Positions 1-8,077 are shown, counted from the stretch's first letter. The stretch is 52,816 bases of DNA from Nosocomiicoccus ampullae (GCF_001696685.1 NZ_MBFG01000006.1:1-52816); one strand, 5' to 3'. Program-made: numbers and translations. The notes: generated from the sequence alone by a model not told the origin.

Positions 1-159
1 TCTCATAAAAGGAGTTCCTGATTCTACAATGTCTTTTTTAGAATAGCCTTTCCCTTTCGAAAAATTCACCATTTCATGTAACTCTCGCTGCTCCCAATCT
101 TCACTGAATCCTTTGAATCTTAGCTTAGGCACTAGTCTCTGCTCGTTTTGTTTTTTCAT
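1..159 (-). CDS. hsdS: Type I restriction enzyme specificity subunit HsdS, N-terminal fragment (runs off window)
   Basis: The first 53 codons of a reading frame leave the left edge of the window. The start MKKQNEQRLVPKLRF, followed by an F-x-E-D-W-E-Q-R-x-L stretch, is the usual opening of HsdS, the DNA-recognition subunit of type I restriction-modification enzymes. Its ATG shares one base with the hsdM stop codon (TAATG, 157-161), so translation is probably coupled. The target-recognition domains lie outside the window, so specificity cannot be judged. Confidence 0.85.
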   Translation of the reverse strand, partial: MKKQNEQRLVPKLRFKGFSEDWEQRELHEMVNFSKGKGYSKKDIVESGTPFMR

Positions 160-1751
160 TATTTGAACATCTCCCTTGTCGCCTCGATGATTTCTCTTGA
201 TTCATCTGTCACTTCTAACTCATCAAGCATTGCAAGGAATTCTTTTTCCGCTTCAGCGATTTCTTTATTTATCTCCTGCATTTCTTTTGATAATTCTTTA
301 ATATCGATTGGTTCTGGCTCTTCGAATGTATCGACGTATCTCGGGATGTTTAAGTTAAAGTCGTTTTCTTTTATTTCTTCAAATTCTGCAACGTAAGCAT
401 ATTTGTCTACGAATTCTCTGTTTCTATATGTTTCTAGAATTTTTTCGATATTTTCTTCTGTTAAATGGTTCTGATTCCTCTTCTTCTCGAATTCCGCTGA
501 CGCATCTATGAATAGAACGTCACGGTTCGGACGGTCTTTTTTCAGGATTACGATTGTCGTTGGAATAGATGTGTTAAAGAATAGGTTCGAAGGTAATCCA
601 ATTACCGCGTCTATTGATCCATCTTCTAATAATTTTTTACGGATTGCTTCTTCTGCACCACCACGGAATAGTACACCGTGTGGGAGTACGATTGCCATCG
701 TTCCTGTATCTTTTAAGTGATAGAATCCGTGTAATAGAAATGCGAAATCCGCTTTTGATTTTGGCGCAAGTCGGCCATATCTAGAATATCTGTTATCCAT
801 TAGGAAGCCTTTTTCTGCAGACCATTTTGCTGAATATGGTGGGTTCATAAGTACCATATCAAAGTTTGTAGGTTCTTCTGTTGGCCAGTCAGCATCTAAC
901 GTATCTGCGTTATGTAGGTGTTGCTGCGCAATTGGTACACCGTGTAAAATCATATTCATTCGTGCTAAGTTATATGTCGTATTGTTTAGTTCTTGACCGA
1001 AATATGAGATTTTTCCTGGATGATTTGAATATTTTTTCGCGTTTAGCATTAAAGAACCCGACCCCATCGTTGGGTCATATACAGTAAGCCCTTCTTTATC
1101 TTCCTTACCTTCAATAGCGATACGAGTCATTAATTCTGATACAGGTTGAGGTGTATAGAACTCCCCTGCTTTTTTACCAGATTCAGACGCAAATTGTCCG
1201 ATTAAGTATTCATAAGCATCACCAAGCACATCACCGGCGTGACCTGTTAAGTTTAATGTAGACAGTTCTTTCATCACTGATGCGATTAATTCGTTTTTCT
1301 TATGATCTGTTGTTCCAAGTCGACGTGCATATAAATCAATGTCTTCAAACAGATCTTCAAATGCTTCAGATGACTGCTCGATATCTTTAAACCCTCTCGC
1401 AAGAGATTCTAATTCAAACGTACCATCGTTAATTTGTGACATTAGTTTTGTGAAAGTTAACTCAGGTTTAATTGTATATGAGAATGTATCTTGTACATCA
1501 TATAATAAGTCTTCACGGTCTTCATCGTCACCGTATATTTCTTCATAAATTTGCTGTGCTTCATTTAAATCTTGAGTTGGTGACTCCATTAATTCAGATA
1601 TGTAATATAACATTTTGTCAGATAAGTATTTGTAGAAAACAAGTCCTAGAAGATAGTCTTTATATTCGTTCGCATCCATTCTAGAACGTAAAATATCAGC
1701 TGAATTCCATAATGTTTGGTACAACGTTTTTGTATTTATTTTTTCTGCCAT
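159..1751 (-). CDS. hsdM: Type I restriction-modification DNA methyltransferase HsdM
   Basis: The 530-residue product has the HsdM layout: an alpha-helical N-terminal domain (residues 1 to about 165), then an N6-adenine methyltransferase domain. Visible motifs are GEFYTP (196-201), the SAM-binding DPTMGSGS (226-233) and the catalytic NPPY (303-306). It modifies adenine in the sequence chosen by HsdS, and with HsdR it restricts unmodified DNA. Length is normal for the family and it looks intact. The ATG follows GGGAG. hsdS follows with a one-base overlap. No hsdR lies upstream, so the nuclease gene is beyond the left edge, elsewhere, or absent. Confidence 0.95.
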   Translation of the reverse strand: MAEKINTKTLYQTLWNSADILRSRMDANEYKDYLLGLVFYKYLSDKMLYYISELMESPTQDLNEAQQIYEEIYGDDEDREDLLYDVQDTFSYTIKPELTFTKLMSQINDGTFELESLARGFKDIEQSSEAFEDLFEDIDLYARRLGTTDHKKNELIASVMKELSTLNLTGHAGDVLGDAYEYLIGQFASESGKKAGEFYTPQPVSELMTRIAIEGKEDKEGLTVYDPTMGSGSLMLNAKKYSNHPGKISYFGQELNNTTYNLARMNMILHGVPIAQQHLHNADTLDADWPTEEPTNFDMVLMNPPYSAKWSAEKGFLMDNRYSRYGRLAPKSKADFAFLLHGFYHLKDTGTMAIVLPHGVLFRGGAEEAIRKKLLEDGSIDAVIGLPSNLFFNTSIPTTIVILKKDRPNRDVLFIDASAEFEKKRNQNHLTEENIEKILETYRNREFVDKYAYVAEFEEIKENDFNLNIPRYVDTFEEPEPIDIKELSKEMQEINKEIAEAEKEFLAMLDELEVTDESREIIEATREMFK

Positions 1752-1885
1752 TGTAAGATCTCCCTATATTAAATTTTAATAGAAAAATAGCCCCTCCTAA
1801 GCAATAGTCATATTTACTTAAGAAAGGCTAATAAACAAACGAAAACAAGTCAATTTTTAGTATAATATATTTAATTATGTCTAGA

Positions 1886-1926
1886 TATAAAAAAAGCCCT
1901 GCCATAAATGACAAGGTCAGTCTGCT
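1886..1926 (-). ncRNA. Candidate very short terminator-ended RNA, antisense to the Abi leader
   Basis: On the minus strand a strong promoter (1933-1960) leads after about 40 nt into a hairpin: CCTTGTC pairs with GGCAGGG through a six-base loop, with G-U pairs, then CTTTTTTT. This looks like a complete transcription unit too short to encode protein. It diverges from the frameshifted Abi_2 gene. It could be a small RNA of that locus or only a terminator. Inferred from sequence alone. Confidence 0.35.
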
Positions 1927-1932
1927 ATCTAT

Positions 1933-1960
1933 ATTATATAATATAGATATAGTTTGTCAA
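1933..1960 (-). promoter_or_regulatory. Sigma-A promoter, minus strand
   Basis: TTGACA (1955-1960, minus strand) and TATAAT (1933-1938) are separated by 16 bases, a consensus match. The -10 region lies in a long AT palindrome, so a second TATAAT reads on the plus strand at 1937-1942 and may drive the Abi_2 gene. Confidence 0.6.
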
Positions 1961-2005
1961 ATCTGGTTATTTTACTTTTACACTTTTTAGGTTAGGAGTG
2001 AGGTG

Positions 2006-2976
2006 TTGATTAAGCAAGACAAAGTTTTTAAAACTTATGCGCAACAATTAAAATTACTTAAGTCCAGAGGACTAGATGTTTTTCCGATTTATTATAATTT
2101 AAACATAATTAAAAGAGTAATTATTATAATTTAATCAATGGATATTCCGACTTGTTTTTATCAAACAAAAGTAAGGGAACCTATATAAAAGGTAGCTCTT
2201 TGCAAGAAATATACGCATTATATATGTTCGATAAAAGACTACGAAGTCTTTATCTTAATGAAGTTTTACGAATAGAAGAACTAGTTAAATCATCTATTGC
2301 TTATAATTTCTCTATGAATTTTGGTTATAAAGACTATGAATATTTACATAGGAATAACTTCACACCCTATAGTGATGGCATCAAAAATACAGATGTAAAC
2401 TATTTAATCAGCAAACTAACAAATAATATTTGGAAATCTAAGAATGTACAACCATATATTAAACATTATAGAGAAGAACATAACTATGTACCGTTATGGG
2501 TCTTGGTTAATTCGATGACTTTTGGAGAAACAAGTAAGTTCTACTCACATATGAAACATCGTGAAAGAAAGTCTGTGTCAGATAATTTTGACCATAATCA
2601 TCCTATATCACCGAAAAACTTTAATAATTATTTAAAGACATTAGGTATTTTTAGAAACATACTTGCTCATGACGAGAGATTCTATAACTTTAAGAAAAGA
2701 AATAGATATGGAAAACCCTATGTCATTAAGTTTGATGGGTATTTGAACTTAACTGAGATTGACTCTTCTGTTGCAAGTTTAACTTTTATTCTGAAATTAT
2801 TATTAGAACCAAAAGATTTTAATACTTTTGCAGATCAACTTACGAAAGAATTTATGAACTTGAGCGAAGAATTAGTAACTATAGATTTCCAAGCAGTTTT
2901 AAATCAAATGGGATTCATATGTCCATCTTCAAACATCAATAATTTAGATGATATTGTACGTATATTAAAAATCTGA
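2006..2976 (+). pseudogene. Abi_2/AbiF-like HEPN abortive-infection protein, frameshifted near the N-terminus
   Basis: The probable TTG start (2006) follows AGGAG (1994-1998). The first frame reads LIKQDKVFKTYAQQLKLLKSRGL and then runs into a stop at about 2132. The rest, with the family motif NYYNLINGY, continues in another frame from 2119 to 2976. Inserting one base near 2118-2120 (GTAATT to GTAAATT) restores a continuous protein of about 323 residues and the usual 15-residue spacing from RGL to NYYNL. The C-terminal half keeps the HEPN ribonuclease motif R-N-I-L-A-H, so this was an RNA-targeting defence protein. As written it is broken. A sequencing error in the short A run, or a downstream restart at TTG 2152, are alternatives. 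The intact relative is at 12119-12970. Confidence 0.75.
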
Positions 2977-3016
2977 CCTATTTTAGATTGATATTAGTTA
3001 TAAAAATATTCGAGCG

Positions 3017-3229
3017 CCCTATCGTCGGCGAACTGAAATCTTCACCGTCGCGTACAGGGATATCGTCGGCGAGTTTTTAAAATACCGACGGTAAATCGAG
3101 TATCGTCGGTGAAAAAGTGGTTCCCTGAGAATTCGCCGACGATTCGATGATTCCCGTCGGTGAATAGAAATTTGGCCGACGATAAGTCTCATAGCGTCGG
3201 CGGGAAGTTCGTTTCACCGACGATTCGCG
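3017..3229. repeat. Family 1 multi-hairpin element, copy A
   Basis: A 213-bp element holds CGTCGGCGA/CGTCGGTGA boxes and their complements (TCGCCGACG, TCACCGACG) in alternating orientation, forming about five successive hairpins with AT-rich loops. Copy B at 3891-4103 has exactly the same length with about 16 differences by eye. It lies between the 3' ends of the Abi_2 pseudogene and the convergent zinc-ribbon gene. The rest of the 2976-3391 gap holds nothing else I recognise. Confidence 0.85.
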
Positions 3230-3390
3230 ACGGACAATTGTTTTTCATCGAGTTATCAAGCATTGATCCTAATTTTTTCGATTTACTTTCACAAAATGAA
3301 ATACCCGTTTAATGATATACGGCCCTCTACTTTTTCAAATAAAAAAGACGATAGAATTTTCATTTCTATCGTCTCGCATTATATTTTCGT

Positions 3391-3636
3391 TTAGAACCAG
3401 TGATTGTGCATTTTCTCTAATGATTCTTTTGTAAGTGGATATCCAACCGATTCTCCTATGACAGCGTCGATACCACAGTATGGACAAATGGCTGTCTTAT
3501 CTCGATAATCTATGCTCCATTCAGTTATTTCTCTCGGTGAGAAGATACTAACACAATGGAAACATCCACATCGTTCTTCACTTTCTAGCATCGTTTTATT
3601 GGCAGTACTATACTTATGAGCGGTTATATGATCCAT
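3391..3636 (-). CDS. Small cytoplasmic zinc-ribbon protein, function unknown
   Basis: The 81-residue protein has two pairs of cysteines (CGCFHC near residue 23 and CPYC near residue 51), followed by GIDAVIGE and ending in a KMHNHWF-like tail. This matches a small family of uncharacterised bacterial proteins; the cysteines probably bind one zinc ion. No membrane segment or signal is present. AAGGAG stands at good spacing before the ATG. It sits alone between two copies of the family 1 element and next to an insertion-sequence remnant, which suggests an acquired or rearranged patch. Confidence 0.75.
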   Translation of the reverse strand: MDHITAHKYSTANKTMLESEERCGCFHCVSIFSPREITEWSIDYRDKTAICPYCGIDAVIGESVGYPLTKESLEKMHNHWF

Positions 3637-3667
3637 AATATCTCCTTACAGTACATAGTTTTTATTA

Positions 3668-3784
3668 TTATATCACTAAGTTTAAACCTAGAGAAGGAAG
3701 ACTTTTAGTCATTTCATTAAGGTTACTTCCAGAGATATCCTCTAGAATTTTTTTCATATCTACTGTAAAATTAAGTTGAGTCAT
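3668..3784 (-). pseudogene. IS256-family transposase remnant (N-terminal 38 residues)
   Basis: The short frame MTQLNFTVDMKKILEDI continues through NEMTKSLPSLGLN to a stop. This resembles the start of IS256-family transposases (MTQxxFTxD, then an N-x-x-x-K-S-L segment). A good ribosome binding site, GGGAGAG, lies ten bases upstream of the ATG. The DDE catalytic domain is absent and no terminal inverted repeats are evident, so this is a leftover of a deleted insertion sequence. The match is from memory of the family and is short. Confidence 0.55.
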
Positions 3785-3890
3785 TTGTATTCTCTCCCTG
3801 TTAATTTTTGTTGGTAACTAAATTATAACAGAGAATACGATGGCTCTTTTTTCTATTTTACACAATTATATGAACGTAACTTGTAAATCC

Positions 3891-4103
3891 CCCTATCGTC
3901 GGCGAACTGAGATCTTCACCGTCGCTAACGGGGTTATCGTCGGCGAGTTTTTAAAATACCGACGGTAAACCGAGTATCGTCGGCGAAAAAGTGGTTTCTC
4001 GATAATTCGCCGACGATTCGGCAATTCCCGTCGGCGAATAGAAATTTGGCCGACGGTAAGTCTCATAGCGTCGGCGGGAAGTTCGTTTCACCGACGATTC
4101 GCG
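3891..4103. repeat. Family 1 multi-hairpin element, copy B
   Basis: Second 213-bp copy, in the same orientation as copy A, offset by 874 bases and without insertions or deletions. Several differences fall inside boxes as GGTGA/GGCGA exchanges that keep pairing through G-U or G-C. Downstream, to the bdhA start, are a short repeated TTTTCATCGATTT (4120s and 4160s) and the flank AAAAAGAATAAAAGCCCGCT (4179-4198) that resembles flanks of family 2 elements. Confidence 0.85.
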
Positions 4104-4269
4104 CCAGCCCCGTAGGTTTTCATCGATTTGCGATAGTTTGTCCCATATTGTCATGCAACCCTAGTTTTTCATCGATTTAAAAAGAATAAAAGCCCGCTCC
4201 CCCACTCATCAATCGCCTAAACACACTCAAAAATTCTAACTTCTCACAAAATCGCCGAATTTTTTCTTC

Positions 4270-4306
4270 TTATTATGCATAATAATGAACGTTCACTTGG
4301 TATAAT
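4270..4306 (+). promoter_or_regulatory. bdhA promoter with two operator-like palindromes
   Basis: TATAAT at 4301-4306 preceded by TGG forms an extended -10 element. Just upstream are two perfect palindromes, TTATTATGCATAATAA (4270-4285) and TGAACGTTCA (4286-4295), covering the -35 region. They look like regulator binding sites. No regulator gene is adjacent, so the factor is unknown. Confidence 0.5.
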
Positions 4307-4333
4307 AGATATATAAATATAAAAGGAGTGTTT

Positions 4334-5388
4334 TTGAAGAAAGCAGTAGTTTACTATGACACGAAAGACGTCCGTATTGAAGAGGTCGAAGAGCCTAAGG
4401 TTCAAGATGGTCTTGTGAAAGTTAAGGTTGCTTGGACGGGTATTTGTGGTACGGACTTACACGAATATCTTGGTGGCCCGATCTTCATCCCTGGTGATGA
4501 ACCGAACCCAATCACTGGTCAAGAGCGTCCGGTCGTTATGGGGCACGAGTTTTCTGGTGTCATTGAGGAGTTAGGTGAAGGTGTTGAAGGGTTAAACGTT
4601 GGAGATAAAGTATGTGTAAACCCAGCGTTAACGAATAACTTACACCCGAATCCGTTATATGACTTCTATAAAGAAGGTACTTTCATCGGTCTTGGTTGTG
4701 ATGGTGCGTTCGCTGATTATGTCGTTGTTCCAAAAGAGAATATCGTTAAATTACAAGATTCAACTTCACTTAAAATCGGTGCACTTGTAACGCAACAGCT
4801 GTTGCGTTACAAGCGATTCGCGAATCTGAAATGGAATTTGCAGAGTCTGTTGCGATTTACGGTGCAGGCCCTATTGGTTTAGTGACTGTACTTGCTGCAC
4901 GTGCGGCTGGTGCGAGAGATATCTTCGTATTCGACTTATCAGACGAGCGTTTAGAAAAGGCGAAAGAATTCGGTGCAACTCACACATTAAATAGTGGTAA
5001 AGAAGACCCTATCGAGTATATCCACCAGTTCTATCCAGACGGCGTAGATCGTACATTTGAAGTTGCTGGTGTACCGATTACGTTAGAACAATCTATTAAA
5101 TCAACTCGCCCAAGAGGTATGGTAACAATCGTTTCTATCTTTGAAAGAGCAATCGACTTCAACCCAATGTTACTCACAACAAGTGGTGTAAGAATTTCTT
5201 CTACACTTGGATACGAGCCAGACATTTTTGAAGCAACTGTGAAAATGATTGAATCAGGTCAAATCGACCCAAGCCCAATGATCACAAGTGAAATCGAGCT
5301 TGATGAAATTATCGACAAAGGTTTCAACACTCTAATTGAAGATAAAAGCCAAGCGAAAATCTTAGTCAAACTTAGCGGCGAAGAATAA
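4334..5388 (+). pseudogene. bdhA: 2,3-butanediol dehydrogenase (zinc-dependent MDR family), frameshifted
   Basis: Two overlapping frames, 4334-4882 and 4831-5388, are the halves of one medium-chain zinc alcohol dehydrogenase that interconverts acetoin and 2,3-butanediol with NAD(H). Family motifs are G-I-C-G-T-D-L-H-E and G-H-E-F-S-G in the first half and the cofactor-binding YGAGPIGL in the second. TTG at 4334 is chosen because AAAGGAG (4322-4328) precedes it. The break is exactly at the conserved LVEPxAVALQA segment: the bases for V-E-P are replaced so that 4784-4813 becomes a perfect 30-bp palindrome one base too short. Restoring one base gives 351 codons, the normal length. The mutation also removes the conserved glutamate of that motif. 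Probably non-functional. Confidence 0.85.
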
Positions 5389-5400
5389 GATTAGTTTCAA

Positions 5401-5433
5401 ACATCGTATCCGAATCGGATACGGTGTTTTTTT
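5401..5433 (+). terminator. Rho-independent terminator after bdhA
   Basis: Twelve bases downstream of the bdhA stop, CGTATCCGA pairs with ATCGGATACG and an eight-T run follows. Confidence 0.85.
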
Positions 5434-5493
5434 GTATGCAATTTGGAGGAGTTCATATAAAATCAAATTAGAGATAAAGTTGGGAGGATTTTA

Positions 5494-5790
5494 ATGGAAC
5501 AGTTAGAAATGCTAAATTTTACTAAAGATGAATTACAAAAACTCGCGGACAACAAGCAGTTAATCGATGTGCGTTCAAAAGAAGAATACGATGAAGTACA
5601 CATTCCAGGTGCGCTTCTATATCCACTTGACGAAATCGAGACGTTTGATTTACCGAAAGACCGCGAATATTATGCATATTGCCGCTCTGGAAAACGCAGT
5701 GAAATGGCATCACAGTACTTAGAACAACTCGGTTACGAATTTAAAAACTTAAACGGCGGAATAATCGCATACGTCAATGAAGTGAAATAA
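5494..5790 (+). CDS. Single-domain rhodanese-like protein
   Basis: The 98-residue protein is one rhodanese domain: LIDVRSKEEYDEVHIPGA near residues 23-40 is the CH2A-type motif, and the active-site loop CRSGKRS (about residues 68-74) carries the catalytic cysteine. Such proteins carry sulfane sulfur as a cysteine persulfide or act in sulfur relay; the acceptor is unknown. It is cytoplasmic, with no signal peptide. GGGAGGA precedes the ATG. It stands alone between two terminators, so it is probably monocistronic. Confidence 0.9.
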   Translation: MEQLEMLNFTKDELQKLADNKQLIDVRSKEEYDEVHIPGALLYPLDEIETFDLPKDREYYAYCRSGKRSEMASQYLEQLGYEFKNLNGGIIAYVNEVK

Positions 5791-5816
5791 AGATGAGGAG
5801 ACTCATCTTTTTTTAT
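5789..5816 (+). terminator. Rho-independent terminator after the rhodanese gene
   Basis: AAAGATGAG (5789-5797) pairs perfectly with CTCATCTTT (5802-5810) around a GAGA loop, followed by more T. The stem starts at the stop codon. Confidence 0.85.
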
Positions 5817-5974
5817 TTTGCAAACAGATTTTAAAAATCTGCTCTAGGAATTACTTAAAAACCGCGAATGTTTTTTTAAATACTACGTATTTTAAGAACG
5901 GAAACTAGAAAATTGCTTTTAGACTGATTGTACTTTATCAGCTAATATAAGCGTAAAACAGCTGGAGGTTTTAT

Positions 5975-6871
5975 ATGTTGGAAAGAAGTTTTGCGCATCA
6001 GCAGTTGCGTGCGTTAAAGTGGCGCTTGCCGCTCAATGATGATGCTAAATATTACTTAGAGCGATTAGAGCGTGGGTTTGAAGGTGAAAATGAGTTTTCT
6101 GAGATTTTAGCTTCGTATAATACGTGTACAAGTATCCATGATTTTACGTTTGAAATTGATGGCTCTACACGTCAAATCGATACTGTTTTTTTATCTAATA
6201 ATGAATGTATACTGTTTGAAGTGAAAAACTACATTGGTGATTTTATTTATAAAGAAGATGAGTTTTATGTATATCATAATATGCAAAAAATCCCGTCACC
6301 TGTTCGTCAACTGGATGATGCGACGGAAAAATTTCGTGAATTACTTTATAGATTAGATATAAGACGATCGGTTCGTAAGTTTGTCGTGTTTATAAACGAA
6401 GAATTCCATTTGTATAATGCACCGGATCACCTATCGATTATTACGCGTGCACAGCTGAGGCGCGTTCTAGACAATTTGGCTAGAAACCGAGATGCTGTGA
6501 GTGATACCACTCTTCAGTTAAAGGAAAAGTTACTCGCGCATAATATAAAAGACACTCGCCCCGCACAAGTCATCTATCAATATGATAATTTAAAGAAAAA
6601 TGTATTTTGCTTTAACGACGGTTCTCCGCTTCACCTATCTGGGCGAAATTCTTTTACTTGCGAGACATGCGATTTGAAAACCTCAGTAAAAGAAATAGTT
6701 CTTGAAACCGCTCGGGACTTCTCTGTCCTTTTTCCGACAGAGAAAATTACTGTACCCGCACTCATCGACTTCTCAGGCGGGGTTCTCACAAAACACAATT
6801 TACAAAAAGTATTAACTGAAGAATGCGTGCGTCACAACAAAGGTCGCGGTACGCATTATACATTACGATGA
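5975..6871 (+). CDS. NERD domain-containing protein (nuclease-related), copy 1
   Basis: The 298-residue protein has a NERD domain at about residues 33-150. The restriction-endonuclease-like core residues are visible as RQIDTVF (D69) and FEVKNY (E82, K84), a D...E-x-K arrangement. A C-terminal part has a decayed zinc-ribbon-like segment (one C-E-T-C pair near residue 222) and ends ...GTHYTLR. NERD proteins are thought to be DNA- or RNA-processing enzymes; substrates are mostly unknown. It has a paralogue at 50320-51222 with two complete cysteine pairs. GGAGG precedes the ATG. A family 1 repeat element begins about 50 bases after its stop. Confidence 0.8.
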   Translation: MLERSFAHQQLRALKWRLPLNDDAKYYLERLERGFEGENEFSEILASYNTCTSIHDFTFEIDGSTRQIDTVFLSNNECILFEVKNYIGDFIYKEDEFYVYHNMQKIPSPVRQLDDATEKFRELLYRLDIRRSVRKFVVFINEEFHLYNAPDHLSIITRAQLRRVLDNLARNRDAVSDTTLQLKEKLLAHNIKDTRPAQVIYQYDNLKKNVFCFNDGSPLHLSGRNSFTCETCDLKTSVKEIVLETARDFSVLFPTEKITVPALIDFSGGVLTKHNLQKVLTEECVRHNKGRGTHYTLR

Positions 6872-6920
6872 AGAAGAAAAGCCCCGTAGTATTTTATCTT
6901 GTAAAGTAGCGGTGCGTGCG

Positions 6921-7266
6921 GACGGTGAATTTGAATGAGAGTGCTCGGCTAGCGGCTGGAAATTGGTTCGAATCGTCGGTGAATAGGATTATTCGCCGGC
7001 GACTCTTTGATTTCGGCCGAATCGTCGGTGAAATGAGATTTCCACCGACGCTATGGGACTTATCGTCGGCCAAATTTCTATTCGCCGTCGGAAATTGCCG
7101 AATCGTCGGCGAATTATTGAGAAGCCCATTTTTCGCCGACGATACTGTTGTTACCGTCGGTGAAATAAAAACTCGCCGACGATAATGCTGGCTGCGTCGG
7201 TGAGAGTTCATTTTCGCAGGCGATAACCAGAATCGGCGGCGAATCCGGCACTCCACCGACGATTCT
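6921..7266. repeat. Family 1 multi-hairpin element, copy C (inverted and longer)
   Basis: About seven hairpins built of CGTCGGYGA boxes and complements. Clear pairs are at 6971-7003, 7021-7051, 7061-7090, 7101-7143 and 7154-7183, with a weaker one at 7231-7264. The hairpin 7062-7090 is the reverse complement of one in copies A and B, so this copy is inverted relative to them. It fills the gap between the convergent 3' ends of the NERD gene and hrtA. Open frames on both strands inside it are by-products of the repeats. Confidence 0.8.
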
Positions 7267-7290
7267 CAGTTAAATTACTCCCCTCCCCAC

Positions 7291-7335
7291 AAAAAAAGAT
7301 TCCCCCGAACTACCCTATATCTTTAGGGGGAATCT
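7291..7335 (-). terminator. Rho-independent terminator of the hrtBA operon
   Basis: AGATTCCCCC and GGGGGAATCT form a perfect ten-base stem, and seven T follow when read on the minus strand. It lies just beyond the hrtA stop codon. Confidence 0.8.
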
Positions 7336-7383
7336 AGGAATAGTTCAGGGGAATCTGCGGGAGTTCAATAAATAAATTTATTT

Positions 7384-8076
7384 CTATGCGCTTTCTTTAT
7401 CTTGTATTTTTTCTTCTTGTAACTTGCCGCCTTTTAAGACGTATAGGCGATCTGCGTATTTAAAGATGCGCTGGTCGTGAGTAATCATGATGCATGCTGC
7501 GCCGTTTTCTTTGACGCGCTGTTGGATAACTTCGACGACTTGTACTGCGCGCTCGAAGTCGAGTGATGCGGTTGGTTCGTCTGCCAATATGAGTGACGGG
7601 TTGTTCATAAACGCGCGAGCAATCGCGACGCGTTGTTGTTCACCACCAGATAGTGATTTTTGGTAATGGTCGAGGCGGTGATCGAGTCCAAATAATTTAA
7701 GGATTTCTTCGGCACGTGCTTTTGCTTCTTTTTTACTCATACCCGCTTCACGTCCGACAAACTCGAGTTGCTCGCGGACTTTTAAGTACGGCAGTAAGTG
7801 AGACTCTTGAAATATAAATCCAATTTCTCCGAGTCGTAAGTCTGTCATTTCGCTATCTTTATAAGACGTCCAGTCGTCTCCATCCATAATAATCTTTCCA
7901 TCTGTTGGGGATAAAAGAGCACCGATAATCGATAGTAGCGTACTTTTCCCTGAACCGGACGGTCCATATAATACGACGAGTTCTCCACTGTCGACTTTTA
8001 AGTTGATATCTTCTAGCACTTCAGTTTGAGTATCACCTTTACCGTAAGTTTTTGATATATTCTCTAGCTTTAACAC
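7384..8076 (-). CDS. hrtA: Heme efflux ABC transporter ATPase HrtA
   Basis: The 230-residue ABC ATPase of the LolD/MacB type has Walker A GPSGSGKST (38-46), signature LSGGEQQRVAIARA and Walker B LILADEPTASLD. It should power the HrtB permease to remove excess heme from the membrane. The start is GTG (8076), with AGGAGGAG upstream and the hrtB stop three bases before it. Assignment as HrtA rests on the adjacent permease and the divergent HssRS pair with its operator. Gene order here is permease then ATPase, the reverse of Staphylococcus aureus hrtAB. Confidence 0.88.
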   Translation of the reverse strand: MLKLENISKTYGKGDTQTEVLEDINLKVDSGELVVLYGPSGSGKSTLLSIIGALLSPTDGKIIMDGDDWTSYKDSEMTDLRLGEIGFIFQESHLLPYLKVREQLEFVGREAGMSKKEAKARAEEILKLFGLDHRLDHYQKSLSGGEQQRVAIARAFMNNPSLILADEPTASLDFERAVQVVEVIQQRVKENGAACIMITHDQRIFKYADRLYVLKGGKLQEEKIQDKESA

Positions 8077-8077
8077 A

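Noticed and set aside
3951..4154. Minus-strand open frame inside family 1 copy B
   Set aside because: It is made of the repeat boxes, has no ribosome site and no family likeness.
4784..4813. The 30-bp palindrome as a terminator or programmed frameshift signal
   Set aside because: No T run, no slippery site, and the replaced residues are conserved in the family; a mutational origin explains more.
5031..5225. Minus-strand frame within bdhA
   Set aside because: Antisense shadow of a clearly recognisable dehydrogenase sequence.
6894..7256. Minus- and plus-strand open frames inside family 1 copy C
   Set aside because: Both strands stay open because the GC-rich boxes contain few stop codons; composition is repetitive and arginine/serine rich.
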